From Brachypodius melanocephalos (taxonomy: Eukaryota; Chordata; Aves; Passeriformes; Pycnonotidae): 64,000 nt of DNA. Below the pieces are notes generated by a model. It saw only the letters and a list, made by a program, of their open reading frames with translations. It was not told the DNA's origin and ran no database searches. Shown piece after piece: positions 1 to 10,599 of this stretch; the stretch's first letter is position 1, and the number at the start of each line of letters is the position of its first letter. Where the stretch lies: assembly GCA_013398615.1 (NCBI GenBank), contig VZSR01003022.1, forward strand, positions 4,882,810 to 4,946,809, given 5' to 3'. Made by a program: the position numbers and the translations under genes.

Positions 1-141
1 CCATTTACCAGACTAGGAGGGACATGCCCTTGGATAGGGGTGGCACAGAATAACAGAGGGGAACCAGTGACTGCAGTTTGGCTAAGATTAAAATTTAAGA
101 GAGGCACAAACAAACATTTTGCACATCCATCCAAGGCATTC

Positions 142-194
<53 letters not shown>

Positions 195-1361
195 AAAGAA
201 AAGTCACAAAAGTTGACACATCAATTTGGACAAGAAACATTACAATAGTTTGGCAACTTTTCACCAAACCCCCCACCCCAGCTCTGTGATGTCCCTCTGT
301 AAATTTGAGGTGATCTCTTAAAGGTGGGGACACGAGAGGGCTGCAGTTACACTGCATGAAAATAGGGGATCTCCTCCCCACAGGATCTCGTGGGGTCAGA
401 CAAACCTACCTGCTTGGTACAGTACAAAAGAAATTCTGCCTGAAGCCCTCCCTGGTGAGAGGGAAGGAGACAGAGCCCACACTGCTGGAAACAAACAAGG
501 CAAAGCTGAACTTGGCAGCAGCAAGTCCCTAAACCTTGTGACTTTGCACCAGGCTAAGATATGGCCATGGCAGGGTAGATGGAGGCGATGTCACCACTCT
601 TCCTCTATGGAGAAGTGTAAAGGACAGGACTATCACTCTATCACTATTTTGGGTGAACACAGGCCTCTTTGTTTATGCATGCAAAGGGCTTCGGAAAATA
701 CCAGGAGCACACGTGTAATAGTGTTACCAGTAAGACCTGTGTCAGATGGACACACAACTCCCCCCCCCCTCAGATCTAAACTCAGCTCTTAGGAATTGAA
801 CAAGGAACAAATACAAAGCAAGGATGGAAAAGTTTGTGTGGGTTTTTTAGGAGTGGTTGTTTTGTTCCTCCTTTTGAAGCCCTGTTCTTCAGATCTGCGG
901 GAGAATGGGGGAGCACCGCAAGGTCCCTGCACTTTTCTGGTGGCAGACCTGGGTGCAAGAAATGGCACAGCTCAAATATGGACCTTCCCACCCACAGCAG
1001 CCTGTGGAAGGTGGGTTTGATTACAAGGGCCTGAGGACCTGAGCAACCTCCACAAAGGCTCCGACTGGGAATCCGGCCCAGCCATTGTTGGAAAAATTCA
1101 ATACAGCGCTGGCCAAGAAAATAAAACAAATACTTGTGGAAAGGACTATCCAACTGGAAGAGTCTTTTCCTTCCTCGGTTTCCAGGGTAAGAGAGAAGCC
1201 TTTGGTTATGACCAGAATTATTTGCCATTGGCAGGACAGGCTTGGCTTTGCTTTGCATTAGCTTGGTTATTGTACAAGGGCTGGGTTGCTCTGCGGAGAG
1301 ATGCTCTGCCCAGCTGGACTGCCCTGTGACATCTGGGAGTTTAATGGAGTGGACACTTGAA
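1..1361. other. Downstream flank of KCTD2, probably 3' UTR
   Basis: This stretch follows the KCTD2 stop codon in the direction of that gene and has no coding exon I can support. It probably holds the KCTD2 3' UTR, which I recall as long in mammals, but I saw no convincing AATAAA on the minus strand. A minus-strand ATTAAA at 1340-1345 is only about 20 bases after the stop and seems too close to be the main signal. A homopolymer of about 50 A residues lies at 143-192. The open frames here are short and have no recognisable domain. Confidence 0.5.
143..192 (+). repeat. Poly(A) homopolymer, about 50 bases
   Basis: An uninterrupted run of about 50 A residues, followed by a short A/G-rich stretch. 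No tRNA-derived or CR1-type body that I recognise lies to its left, and I saw no target-site duplication. It may be a retroposon tail whose body I cannot identify or a slippage-prone homopolymer. Read in the KCTD2 sense it is poly(T). Confidence 0.85.
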
Positions 1362-4300
1362 TTACATCCGGGATCCTCGCTCCTGAAGAATCTGAAACAG
1401 AAGAGACCTTCTATGAAAACCTCAGACAAGTTTAAATGCTAAAGTTCCTGTTCAGAGTCCTTGTTTTTCACAAAGAAAGGAAACACGGAGTAATGTGAGA
1501 GCAGTTTGCAGGCTTTTACACCACCACAACAACTGATAGGCTGGTTAAGGGTGAGTGAGCCCCTTCTCTAGAAATCCTGCTCAGCCGCTTGCCAGCAGGT
1601 AAAGATGTTGCCTTTTGTTTCTATTCTGAGGGAGAAAAAAAAAGTGGATTCATAGAACGGTTTGGTTTGGAAAGGACCTTAAAGCTTATCTTGTTGGACC
1701 CCACTGCCATGGGCAATGACACCTTCCCCTAGACCAGGCTGCTCAGAGCCCCATCCAACCCGGCACTGAACACTTCCAGGGATAGGGAGGATTGAAAGAG
1801 AATAAAAATCTTGTTACTCCCTGCAACATCCTTCAACCACAAAACTAGACTAACCTCAAAGGTCCTTGCTACTCTCTTCTCTCTCTTCAAGTTATTCCTT
1901 CCTTCAGCATTTTGGTCTTAATTTGAAGTGCACAAAGAACGTTAGCTCTTGTCCTACAGTAAATCATGAAATCTTCCAAGAGGGGATGATAGAGAAGGCA
2001 GTGGGAAAGCTGATCCACAGAACTACTGCTGCACCTTGGTGCAGGAAAGGTTTTTCTTTCTAGGGGAATTCAAATTGATACGATCTGAGCAGGTGCCTTA
2101 CCTTGGCCTTCTCACTTGGCTCCTTGACAATGCCATTGGTAGAATTGTTGAGCTCCCTGGACACAACACAGAGGAATTCTGCCTGGTCTTCGTTTCCGTA
2201 GTTATAGGAAGATCCAATGCTGATCAGCTGTACAACAGGAGACAGTCAAGGTAACTATCAACAAGTCTTGATCTTATTCCTCCAGTTGCTGCGAGATAGG
2301 ACTGTCCCGGGAGATCTGTTCTGGACCAACAGTCTCCTACAGCCTCCTCTGTGTGTGTGTGTAAGGCAGGGCCGCGTCAGAGCTCCACAGCTCTCTAGTG
2401 GCACCTGGAGCCCCGGGAAGGAATTTCAGCTTGAAACTAATGCTGAACACAGCATTAGAACCTAGCCCAGTTTCTGAGGGTGGAAAAAGGGAAAACAGAT
2501 TGTGCAATATATAATATGCAGTTCACTCAAACGTGGGCAGGCATTGCAAATTGCCTGGTCCTTGCTGAACTCAGCCCTTAACCTGCCTTGTGACTGATGT
2601 GGAAACGGGAATTCTTTACCCCAGGCAGATGTTGGATTAACTGGGGACATGTGGCAAACAGACACCATCCTTTATGTGGATGCTGCCAAGATGGAGTCTG
2701 GTATCTGTGTAAACGGGATTATATTCTATTACTGTTGTGCTGAGGGGATCTGGACTCAATCCAAGAAATCCCATCTGTCTCATTCATCATTATTACATTA
2801 AAAGGACATCCTGGAGTGCAGAGCTAATTTGTCATTTACAACTCAGTTCTGCTTTCCAGAAAATAAATCCAAGTCATCTGAAGAAAGCATTGTGACTCTT
2901 ACCAACTGTTTCCTGTATCCAGGAAACTTTAATGTGCAGCATGCACCTTAACTTCCATATCCAAATACATTTTAGAAGAGCCAGCTCTATATTTATAGAT
3001 TTGAAAAGTAAGATTAGGAAAGATCTAAGGGTGCAGATTCCCATGAAAGGCACTGCCTGTAGCCTCAAGGTTTTGAAGGTGTAGGTACAGATGTGTGAAC
3101 GGCAGATTCTGTAAACTATTGGAGAGCAAAACCTGGGTGCTGGAGAACTGCATTTCCATGGAACAGTGAGTGGTCTTTGGTCACAAGATTTCACTATTTC
3201 CTCACAGGGGCAGGTTTTTGGCTGCCTTTCCACTCTGAGACAGTTTTCAGGCAGTACAGAACAGATCCATAGGAACAACTGATGGGAAGTGCTGTTCCTG
3301 ATCCTCTGCTTCACTTCATGTCAGCGCATTTTCCACAGCATCCACTTGTACTGAAGCTGGGCTAAATGGGAAGACACTGCTGCAATCCATAGAGCCTGTT
3401 CTGTAGTTTCTTAATATAACATAACACACAGGTCAGCTGGCTCTAGTCTTCCCTCCTCAAAAATAAGAGAACTGTGTTTGATTCCAGAAACCAAACCTGG
3501 AACTAATGTCATATGCAACTGTAGTGACACCCAGCCCTGGAACCAGCTGCATTACAAAGACATTGGCAGGAAGTTCTCACGTCACTCAGTGCCTCTTTAG
3601 CAAATGCAGCAGTCATGGCTTTGAGGTTCCAAGAAAGTTGTGCTGTGTTTTTTCGTGGCTCTGGTGATTTTCCTGGATAAAACTATTATAGCGTGGCCTG
3701 GTGTATGTGATGAAATGCAGGAGAAGGGAAGAACTGCTCTGGGATTTGACAAGGAGACAAGAAATCCTGAGAGAAAATTAAATCTCTCTGGCAGCTTGAG
3801 TGACTTCTGCTCTCCCCTGTCAGAAACTGGACACAAGTGGATTGCTGCTCAGGTCAGACTGCTTATTCAGAAGAGCAGAGCAGTGTGAAGTGCAACTCAA
3901 CAGACAGCTCCGCTTATTCCATATCCAGTTTTCAAAGGAATTCTGCCATTCTTTGGTAATGGTACCTGTTCAAATTTCCATCCGTCGGACATGGTGGACA
4001 CCATCTGTGTGAGCTCTTCCTCTTGGCACTGCAGCACTCTGTACACGTGTTTCACAGGTCCCTGGAGCACAGAGAACAATTGTTGTAGTTTAGTAATTGC
4101 TTTACTAGTATCACTCTAGAAAATCAGTAAGGCGTTCCTGCTCTTGTCTTAGGAAGTCAGAGCCCCACAGGCTTTCTTATCCCACTGATTCCAAAAGAGA
4201 ACCATATGCCTGGCACTCATCTCTTAAAAGCTTTCTAGTTGTCTAAGCTACGGTGAAAGCAAGACTTCTTTAGCTTTCACAGCCATTTGCTGCTTTTTGA

Positions 4301-7075
4301 AAGTGTTTCTGAAATTCGATCTACTGGGTGTGCTGATATCAGCTGAGCATCAACGGGAAAAATGTCACAGAGAAAAAGAAGGGAAGAAATGGTTTAGAAA
4401 AGGAAGAGTTTGAGCTGTTCTTTACCACAGCAGTATGTTTTGCTTTATAACCACACATTTCTCCTCCTGGCCCCTCTCCTGTAAGTGTCCCTTGCCTTTC
4501 CCTACTGTGCTGAGATGACTCAGTGGTCTGGGCTTTACAAAGCCACACTGGAGACTCTTTGCTAGCCATGTCCTGCATCCACCTAACAGCATTTATTCCC
4601 CTGTTACTGCTGAACCAAAGAAGTGCTACTGCAAGGGCCTGCAGCCCTGCTTGTCCTCCTGTGCCACAGAAGTGGCTCTGTCACCCAGAGGTGCATTACT
4701 TGAGAGGTTCTGTTCTCGTTGTCCCGTATCCGCTCCTTCACCAGCCGCACAAGGGACGCGATGTTGTAAAACTCAGCCTCTTCCAGCACCCCTGAAAGCA
4801 CAAATTCTGTTACTTTGCACAGGGTAGAATGAAGATGATTCTGTCACAAGGATGCAACACCTGCTCCTGACTCCAAATCTAGCCCAAATGTCAGAATCCC
4901 AAATGTGACACCCACCTCCTGCTCCCAGGCTAGGAGAAAATGCCTGACTAGCTGTCACCTCCTTTTGTGACTTAAGAGGATCTTTAAGAAAGCTTATTCC
5001 CCTGTCCCTGGGATTATCAGAAGTCTCATGGTACAATGCCTACTTCTTCACCCAACCCCATCAAGGGGAAAGTCCTCAGAGCTGCCTGTTTTGGAGAGAA
5101 CCATGGTCTGTGAGGGGCAGATGGGCTGTGACAGACCTTGGGCTCAGTAGCACAGTGCCAGGGTGTGCCGTGAGCCGCAGCCTCTGCTTTCAGAAAGACA
5201 CAGAATCTGATGACTTAATCCCTGCTAATGAGCAATTAACAGTACTAACAGCACTCCTGGGAAACTTGCTCACACCCTCACACCAGTCCGTGGTGAGGGC
5301 TCCAGGATGTGCTATCAGACAGCACTTCCAGCCTTGCCTGGTATTTTTCTCTCACCTTCCTCTGCGAGCTCCTTGTTTATGATGAGCTTCCCGTGCCGGA
5401 GGTAGTTCAGTATCGGACCAAAGTACGTGGGGTCTCTGTCAATGAGATAGGCCCCTGTCTCATCCTGAGAACAAAACAGGGACAGCTCAGTGGTACCAGG
5501 AAAAAATAATTTCAATCTAACACAATAAATTGAACAGTTTCTCTTTGAGAACCTGGATTCATTTGCCTGTGGAAGGTATACAAATGATGCTACATTTAAA
5601 CTATTTTTTTCCTTCAGTATCTGATCTAGAAACATTGCAGTGCAGTAATGCTGGTGGATGCCTTACATGAAGCACTTGTACACACAGTTTATGGACCTGG
5701 AGAAAAAAGCTGGGCTTAGGAGGGTTTTTTTTCACTGCAGTAAGAACCAAAACCTGGCAATTGTGTTCTGGCTAAGCCTGTTCTCCAGACTAGGAGGCTC
5801 TGGGGGAAAATGGGATCTTCAGTTCTAGCTAAGGGCACCTAACAGCCAAAACAGTTCAATTTTTTTTCCCTTTCCACTACTGCAAACACACATTGCAATA
5901 CTCCAGCCATGTGTCCAGCAATACAACAACTATTGGCATTAAATAACCAACAACTGACAGCCAAAAGCATCACTTGAGCAGCTCTGAAGCATTGACAAGC
6001 CCTCTGCAGAACTCTCACATCTCTCTCTCAATGACTTCAAAGCATTGTTTCTCCTGCCAATCTACTCTAAAGCAATAAGAAACTGTGCAAACCCACTCTG
6101 AAATATCTCCTCTCCTCACTGATGCTGCTGGCTGATATTTCGATCACAACCAGGATTTATCTTGTGATTAAACTCTGAATGGTGCAGCAACAGACTCGAC
6201 TAATTTTGGCTGACCTACTCACAACATATTTACAACACCTTGTGCAGCTGATCCTATGGAAAATCCGCAATTGCAAGAATAATTGTTTGCAAAATCCTTA
6301 CAATAAACTGCAGTGACTTCAAAACTGTCCAACCACGCAAGGAATCTGCACCATGATCTTTTATGAGAATGAAATGAATTCTATTAGAAAACCAAAACAA
6401 CAACAAACATGCTCAGCGTGAGAAATTGCAACATTCCTGTTTCTAGGAGTTTCCTTCCCTGCTGTAACTACTGTGGGAAGGTGGGTAGCTCCTTGAGCGT
6501 AGTCCATGGGAGGTGGAGGCATCAGAACCAGTGGCATCTGAGTGTCGCAGGCACGAGGGCAGAACCAAGTCCCGTTCCTGGGGACGCCGCCACCTCCCTG
6601 ACCGCAGGACACGAGGGACAAGCCGACGATGTGTCGGAGGGCCGTGCCCCAAACCCGTGGGAGATCGGCCCATCCACAGCCCGGGGCCGCACTGGAGGCT
6701 CGGGGACAGCGGCAGCGGGGGGTCTGGGCCCCCTGGTGACAGCGGCTGCCGTGGCGGCTCAGGGAGGGGCTGTCCCGGTGTGTGTGTGGGGGGGTCCCGG
6801 CTCCGCCGCGGCCTCACCTTGTCGGAGCCGAGCTCGGGCCCGTCCTGGCAGCAAAGACGGCACAGGAAGGACTTGGGCTCCCGGCACAGCGTCTGTCGGG
6901 TGCTCACGAAGTACGTGCCGCCCACGTTCAGCCGCACCCACTTGGAGGCGGCGGCGGGCGGGGACAGCGCCCCGGCGGACCCCGCCGCCGCTCCTGCCGC
7001 GCGGGGGCTGGGCGGTCCCGGTGCCCCCCCGGGGCCCGGGCTGGGTGTGCGGCCCCTCGGCGGCCCCTCGGCCAT
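1362..7075 (-). CDS. KCTD2: KCTD2, BTB/T1-domain (KCTD family) protein, complete, 6 coding exons
   Basis: Coding exons on the minus strand in reading order: 7075-6818, 5464-5356, 4791-4700, 4061-3966, 2227-2102, 1391-1362. They sum to 711 bases, 236 residues plus TAA, and every junction is GT-AG. The protein has a Pro/Gly/Ala-rich head (residues 1-44), then the T1/BTB core starting WVRLNVGGTYF and continuing through DETGAYLIDRDPTYFGPILN. The C-terminal domain contains QCQEEELTQMVSTMSDGWKF and GSSYNYGNEDQAEF, and the last exon encodes only ILQERGSRM. Members of the KCTD2/5/17 group assemble as pentamers and act as cullin-3 substrate adaptors. The residues ELNNSTNGIV fit KCTD2 better than KCTD5, and the ATP5PD neighbour supports this. 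The human protein, as I recall it, has a longer head (263 aa). The start is the first ATG upstream of the BTB frame, inside a CpG island. No poly(A) signal was identified. Confidence 0.95.
1648..1790 (-). mobile_element. CR1 LINE 3' fragment, minus orientation
   Basis: About 140 bases closely resemble the common avian CR1 3' region in reverse orientation: CATAGAACGGTTTGGTTTGG, then the GCCATGGGCA, GACCAGGCTGCTCAGAGCCC and CACTTCCAGGGATAGGG landmarks. It lies in the last intron of KCTD2 (1392-2101). It is a truncated, non-coding copy. Confidence 0.85.
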
Positions 7076-7610
7076 AGCGGAGCCTCAACGCCCGCCCGCC
7101 GCCATCGCCGCCCGCGCCGCTTCCGCCCCGCGCCGCTTCCGGGGATGATGAATTCCGGTGAAGCTGCATTCTGATTGGGTGACGGGAGCTGAGGGGGCGG
7201 TACCTCCGGCGGCGGGGTCTGCGGTGTCGGTCAGTGAAGGTGAGAGCGGGGCCGGGAAGGGGGAGCGGGGCCGAGGGGCGGGAGGGGCTCCGGGAAAGGG
7301 GGGCCGGGGACGGGACCGGCATCTGGAATCCCGGGGCTGGAAGGCAGGAGCAGGCTGGGGACGTCCTCAGTGTTGGGAGGCTGGGGGGAGAGGACGGGGC
7401 CAGCGTGAGGTCGCGGCGGGGCTCAGGAGCGGCCCCACATTCTCTCTGTATCCCGATCCCCCCGTGTCCCCGTTCCGTGACCCGATCCCTGTCCTCGTCC
7501 CCCGTGTCCCGCCCCATCCCGCTCCCTCGGTGCCGCGTTCCCGACCGGAGCCGCCCTCCCCCGCCCGGGTCCCCGCCGGCGCTGTGACCCACCGGTGTCT
7601 CCCGGGCCAG
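6590..7610. promoter_or_regulatory. Bidirectional CpG-island promoter of KCTD2 and ATP5PD
   Basis: The two start codons point away from each other and are about 540 bases apart (7075 minus, 7619 plus) in very GC- and CpG-rich DNA. Between them are ETS-type motifs (CTTCCGG at 7136-7142, TTCCGG at 7153-7158) and an inverted CCAAT box (ATTGG at 7174-7178). These are usual parts of TATA-less promoters of housekeeping and mitochondrial genes. A likely ATP5PD 5' UTR exon ends at 7239 before GTGAGAG. Exact transcription starts are inferred, not seen. Confidence 0.8.
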
Positions 7611-7618
7611 GCGGCGCC

Positions 7619-9618
7619 ATGGCGGGACGCAGAGCTGCCCTTAAGGCCGTGGACTGGGCGGCCTTCGCCGAGCGAGTGCCCCCGAACCAGCGAGCCATGT
7701 TCAACGCGTTGAAGACCCGCAACGATGCGCTGACGGCCCGGTGAGTGCCCGCCCCGCTCCGGTGGGGCCCGCTCAGCCCTCGCCCAACCACCCAGCTCTG
7801 AGTGCTGGTGGCTGTCACTGTCTGCGGTCCCGCAGGAGTGTCCTCGCAGGTATTAAAGCAGGTCACCTTGAGGCAGCTGGTGGCTTTTTTTGGCAAATCA
7901 CCTTTAGTTAATCTTCCCCAGAGTAAACCCATAGCTGCAGTTCTGTGAACGCACTTTGCTTTGGCACAAGTTTGTCATTGTTAAATGCTTTACAAATTCA
8001 TGTGCGGTTCTCAAATCCTTCAGCATCCTCTGTCTGATACAAGTGCTGGCTGTTGCAGGGAATGTTGCTGATTGCCTCTGGCTCAGTGTTGTGAAAGAGC
8101 CTCATCCTTCCTTAAGGGCTGAGTGAAGAGGGGCAGAGCTGCAGGCTGAGCTCTGCCTGTCTGTCCAGAGGAGCCTGTTCCAAGGGCAGAGGGATTTGCA
8201 GAAATGGCTTGTTTCAAATCTGAAAACACCTAAACTGAACATAGCAGGCTGTGCTGACGCTCAGGTTGCTGCTCACGTCTGCTCTACTCCCACCCCTCAG
8301 GCTGGCTGCGCTGCCAGAGAAGCCCCCGGCCATCGACTGGGCTTTCTACAAAGCCAATATTGCCAAAGCTGGAATGGTGGATGAGTTCCAGAAGAAGGTC
8401 AGTGTCCTTGCCAGCTGGGTGTTGCTCTTTGGAGTTTAATTGGGGAATTGAGAGGAAAACACCAGGATTGGCAGAGGAGGTTGGTTGTGTCACTATGGAA
8501 ATTTGCCTCCCAAGACTGGAGGCACGTGCTGAGCTCAGATGGGTCTGGGAGCTTTGTGCTGGGGGCAATAACTCTGTGATAGAGTAAGTCTGTGGTGTTG
8601 GACCTTCGAGCTTCCTTACGGTGCTGTGAGAAACAGGTGGTGGTGTGTGTCCTGGGGCTGGTGGGCAGAACAGAGGAGATGGCTGGAAGCTCCTGGGTGA
8701 GCAAGTGCTGCTTGGGAGGGACGGGGACAGCTGCACTGATCACTTTTAACTCATTAACTTATACAGTTGTGAGCAAGTCCTAGGAAGAAAGGAGGGAATG
8801 CTTCCCTGCTGCTAGGGAAGATGACCTAGATGTGAGGGATTGTTTCAGTCAAACGAACCTTATAAAAATTTGTCTTTCAATTTACAGTTCAGTGCACTAA
8901 AGGTTCCTGAGCCAGTGGATACACAAACTGCCAAGATTGATGCCCAGGAGAAGGAAGCTGTAAGTGAACTATTCCCTACTGCTGGGGTTGTCTCTGTGGG
9001 GATTGGAAGGGGTGAGAGGGAGGGTATGTTCCAGATGTGCCCCTGCAGGGGCAGGGCAGCCTGAGCCAGGGCACAGCTCTGCCCTTCACACACATCCCTG
9101 GCTTTCTTAGCAAGGGGATCCCTGCACAGGGGAGGGTTTGGCTGTTTGGGATCTGCTGGACATTCCATCAGTTCCCCAGTGTAACGATGGATTTTAATGC
9201 CAACTGAAAGCATGGTGGGTGTGTGTGTGTGCAGGTTTGCTCTGGGTGAGTGTCTTTATCATGACCACACTCCCCACGTTCTCTGCTCTCCCCAGGCCAA
9301 GAGCACTGCTGAGTACATCCAGGCTTCCAAAGCCCGCATCGCCCAGTACGAGCAGCAGGTGAGGCTGGACTTTGCTTAGAGAATATCCTCTGCACCCCAC
9401 ACTGACACACCCCTTGTTCTCCTGGGTGTGCTTTGCTCCTTCCTGCTCACCACTGACTTGTGATGTGTCTGTCCCTGCTTCCACAGCTCCAGAAGCTCAA
9501 GAGCATGATTCCCTTTGAACAGATGACGTTTGAAGACTTATATGAAGCCTTCCCTGAAACCAAACTGAACAAGGAGAAATATCCATACTGGCCCCACAAG
9601 CCAGTTGCTGATCTGTAA
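7619..9618 (+). CDS. ATP5PD: ATP5PD (ATP5H), mitochondrial ATP synthase peripheral-stalk subunit d, complete
   Basis: Coding exons 7619-7740, 8301-8397, 8888-8959, 9296-9358 and 9487-9618 give 486 bases, 161 residues plus TAA. The human protein has the same length as I recall it. All junctions are GT-AG. The protein starts MAGRRAALKAVDWAAFAERV, with PPAIDWAFYKANIAKAGMVD in exon 3, a charged helical middle (SKARIAQYEQQ) and the ending ETKLNKEKYPYWPHKPVADL. Subunit d belongs to the peripheral stalk of F1Fo ATP synthase on the matrix face of the inner mitochondrial membrane. The start is the ATG nine bases into the exon that opens at 7611, and a non-coding first exon upstream (ending 7239) is likely. 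The gene shares its promoter region with KCTD2. Confidence 0.97.
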
Positions 9619-9665
9619 ACTGGTCAGGGAGCAGTTTAATGACTGTCAGACTCCATGATCTCATG

Positions 9666-9671
9666 AATAAA
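9666..9671 (+). terminator. ATP5PD: Poly(A) signal AATAAA of ATP5PD
   Basis: A canonical AATAAA lies about 50 bases after the ATP5PD stop codon, giving a very short 3' UTR. A second AATAAA occurs at 9841-9846 and could serve a longer form. Confidence 0.85.
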
Positions 9672-10480
9672 GAGCTTTCTCTATCTGTGGCTTAGATCTT
9701 GGGCATGAGTTCTGAGTAATGCGGAGCAATACAGTAACTTGCAAACATTCCACTTTTCCTGGATTTTGTTTTTTACCCATGAGCTTGTTTTGGTAGCAAG
9801 GACCCTGTCCAGCTGATCAAACTGAGCCCTGAGAAATGCAAATAAACCTCCTGTCCCTCTCTATAACCACAAAGTGCAGGGAATGGAGTTCCCCTGCCCT
9901 TGCAGCAGACACTTGCTCAGAAGTTTAACATGTGTAGCCCTTTGAGATGCTGGAGTGCATCTGGCAGTGATTTGTTTATGTCTGGAGTGTCTCAGGACTT
10001 CTACAGATACAGGTCTGGGGCTGTTTTCTGGGCTGATTGTGATTGGGAGAAACCAATTGCAAAAGGAGTTGAAGGAGTGTTGAGATGCACATTAAAAATT
10101 GGTTTTTTAGTTGTTTTTTAAAACATTTAATCCTGGTGCTCCTTTTCTCTCTGCCCTGGATTTCTGAATGCTGCTGATCTCACTGGAACTCACAGAAACA
10201 ACAGCAAAGACTTGTATTGTTTTATTTAATAATCTGAGATGGAATTCTTAAACACTTCCCTCAAGATAGAAACTTCTCTAAGAAAAGGCAATCAACTCCC
10301 TTTCCTCTTGGTCGTGTTTGGGGTCAGAATTAGGTAGAATGAAGGTGTTAGCCCCACATTTTACAACAATACTCTAGTAGCCCACAGAATACTTCAAGAA
10401 CATCTGTAATTCCACTGAACCAGAGTACAAAGCACCACACATGCAGATCTCTGGTCCTGTGGCTTTGGATTTTAATCAGG
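9672..10480. other. Tail-to-tail spacer between ATP5PD and the 5-HT3-like gene
   Basis: No coding exon or RNA gene is seen. The spacer holds the alternative plus-strand AATAAA at 9841-9846 and a minus-strand AATAAA at 10221-10226 that could end a longer transcript of the channel gene. Confidence 0.6.
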
Positions 10481-10491
10481 TTTATTTTATT
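10481..10491 (-). terminator. Two overlapping poly(A) signals of the 5-HT3-like gene
   Basis: Read on the minus strand, AATAAA occurs twice, at 10486-10491 and 10481-10486. This is about 110 bases after the stop codon of the channel gene. Confidence 0.75.
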
Positions 10492-10599
10492 CAGGCAACT
10501 GAACAGCAGTTCTGTTAATTGAGCAGGAACAAATTACAGCAGGGGGTCAGAAGCAACACAGTAGAGAACGACTGAGCTGGCAGTGGGCAGAACTGGTCT

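Noticed and set aside
1362..7075. Naming the KCTD gene KCTD5 or KCTD17
   Set aside because: The proteins are close, but the residues ELNNSTNGIV and the ATP5PD neighbour favour KCTD2.
6759..7592. 277-codon minus-strand frame overlapping KCTD2 exon 1
   Set aside because: It is out of frame with the BTB domain, low-complexity and driven by GC content.
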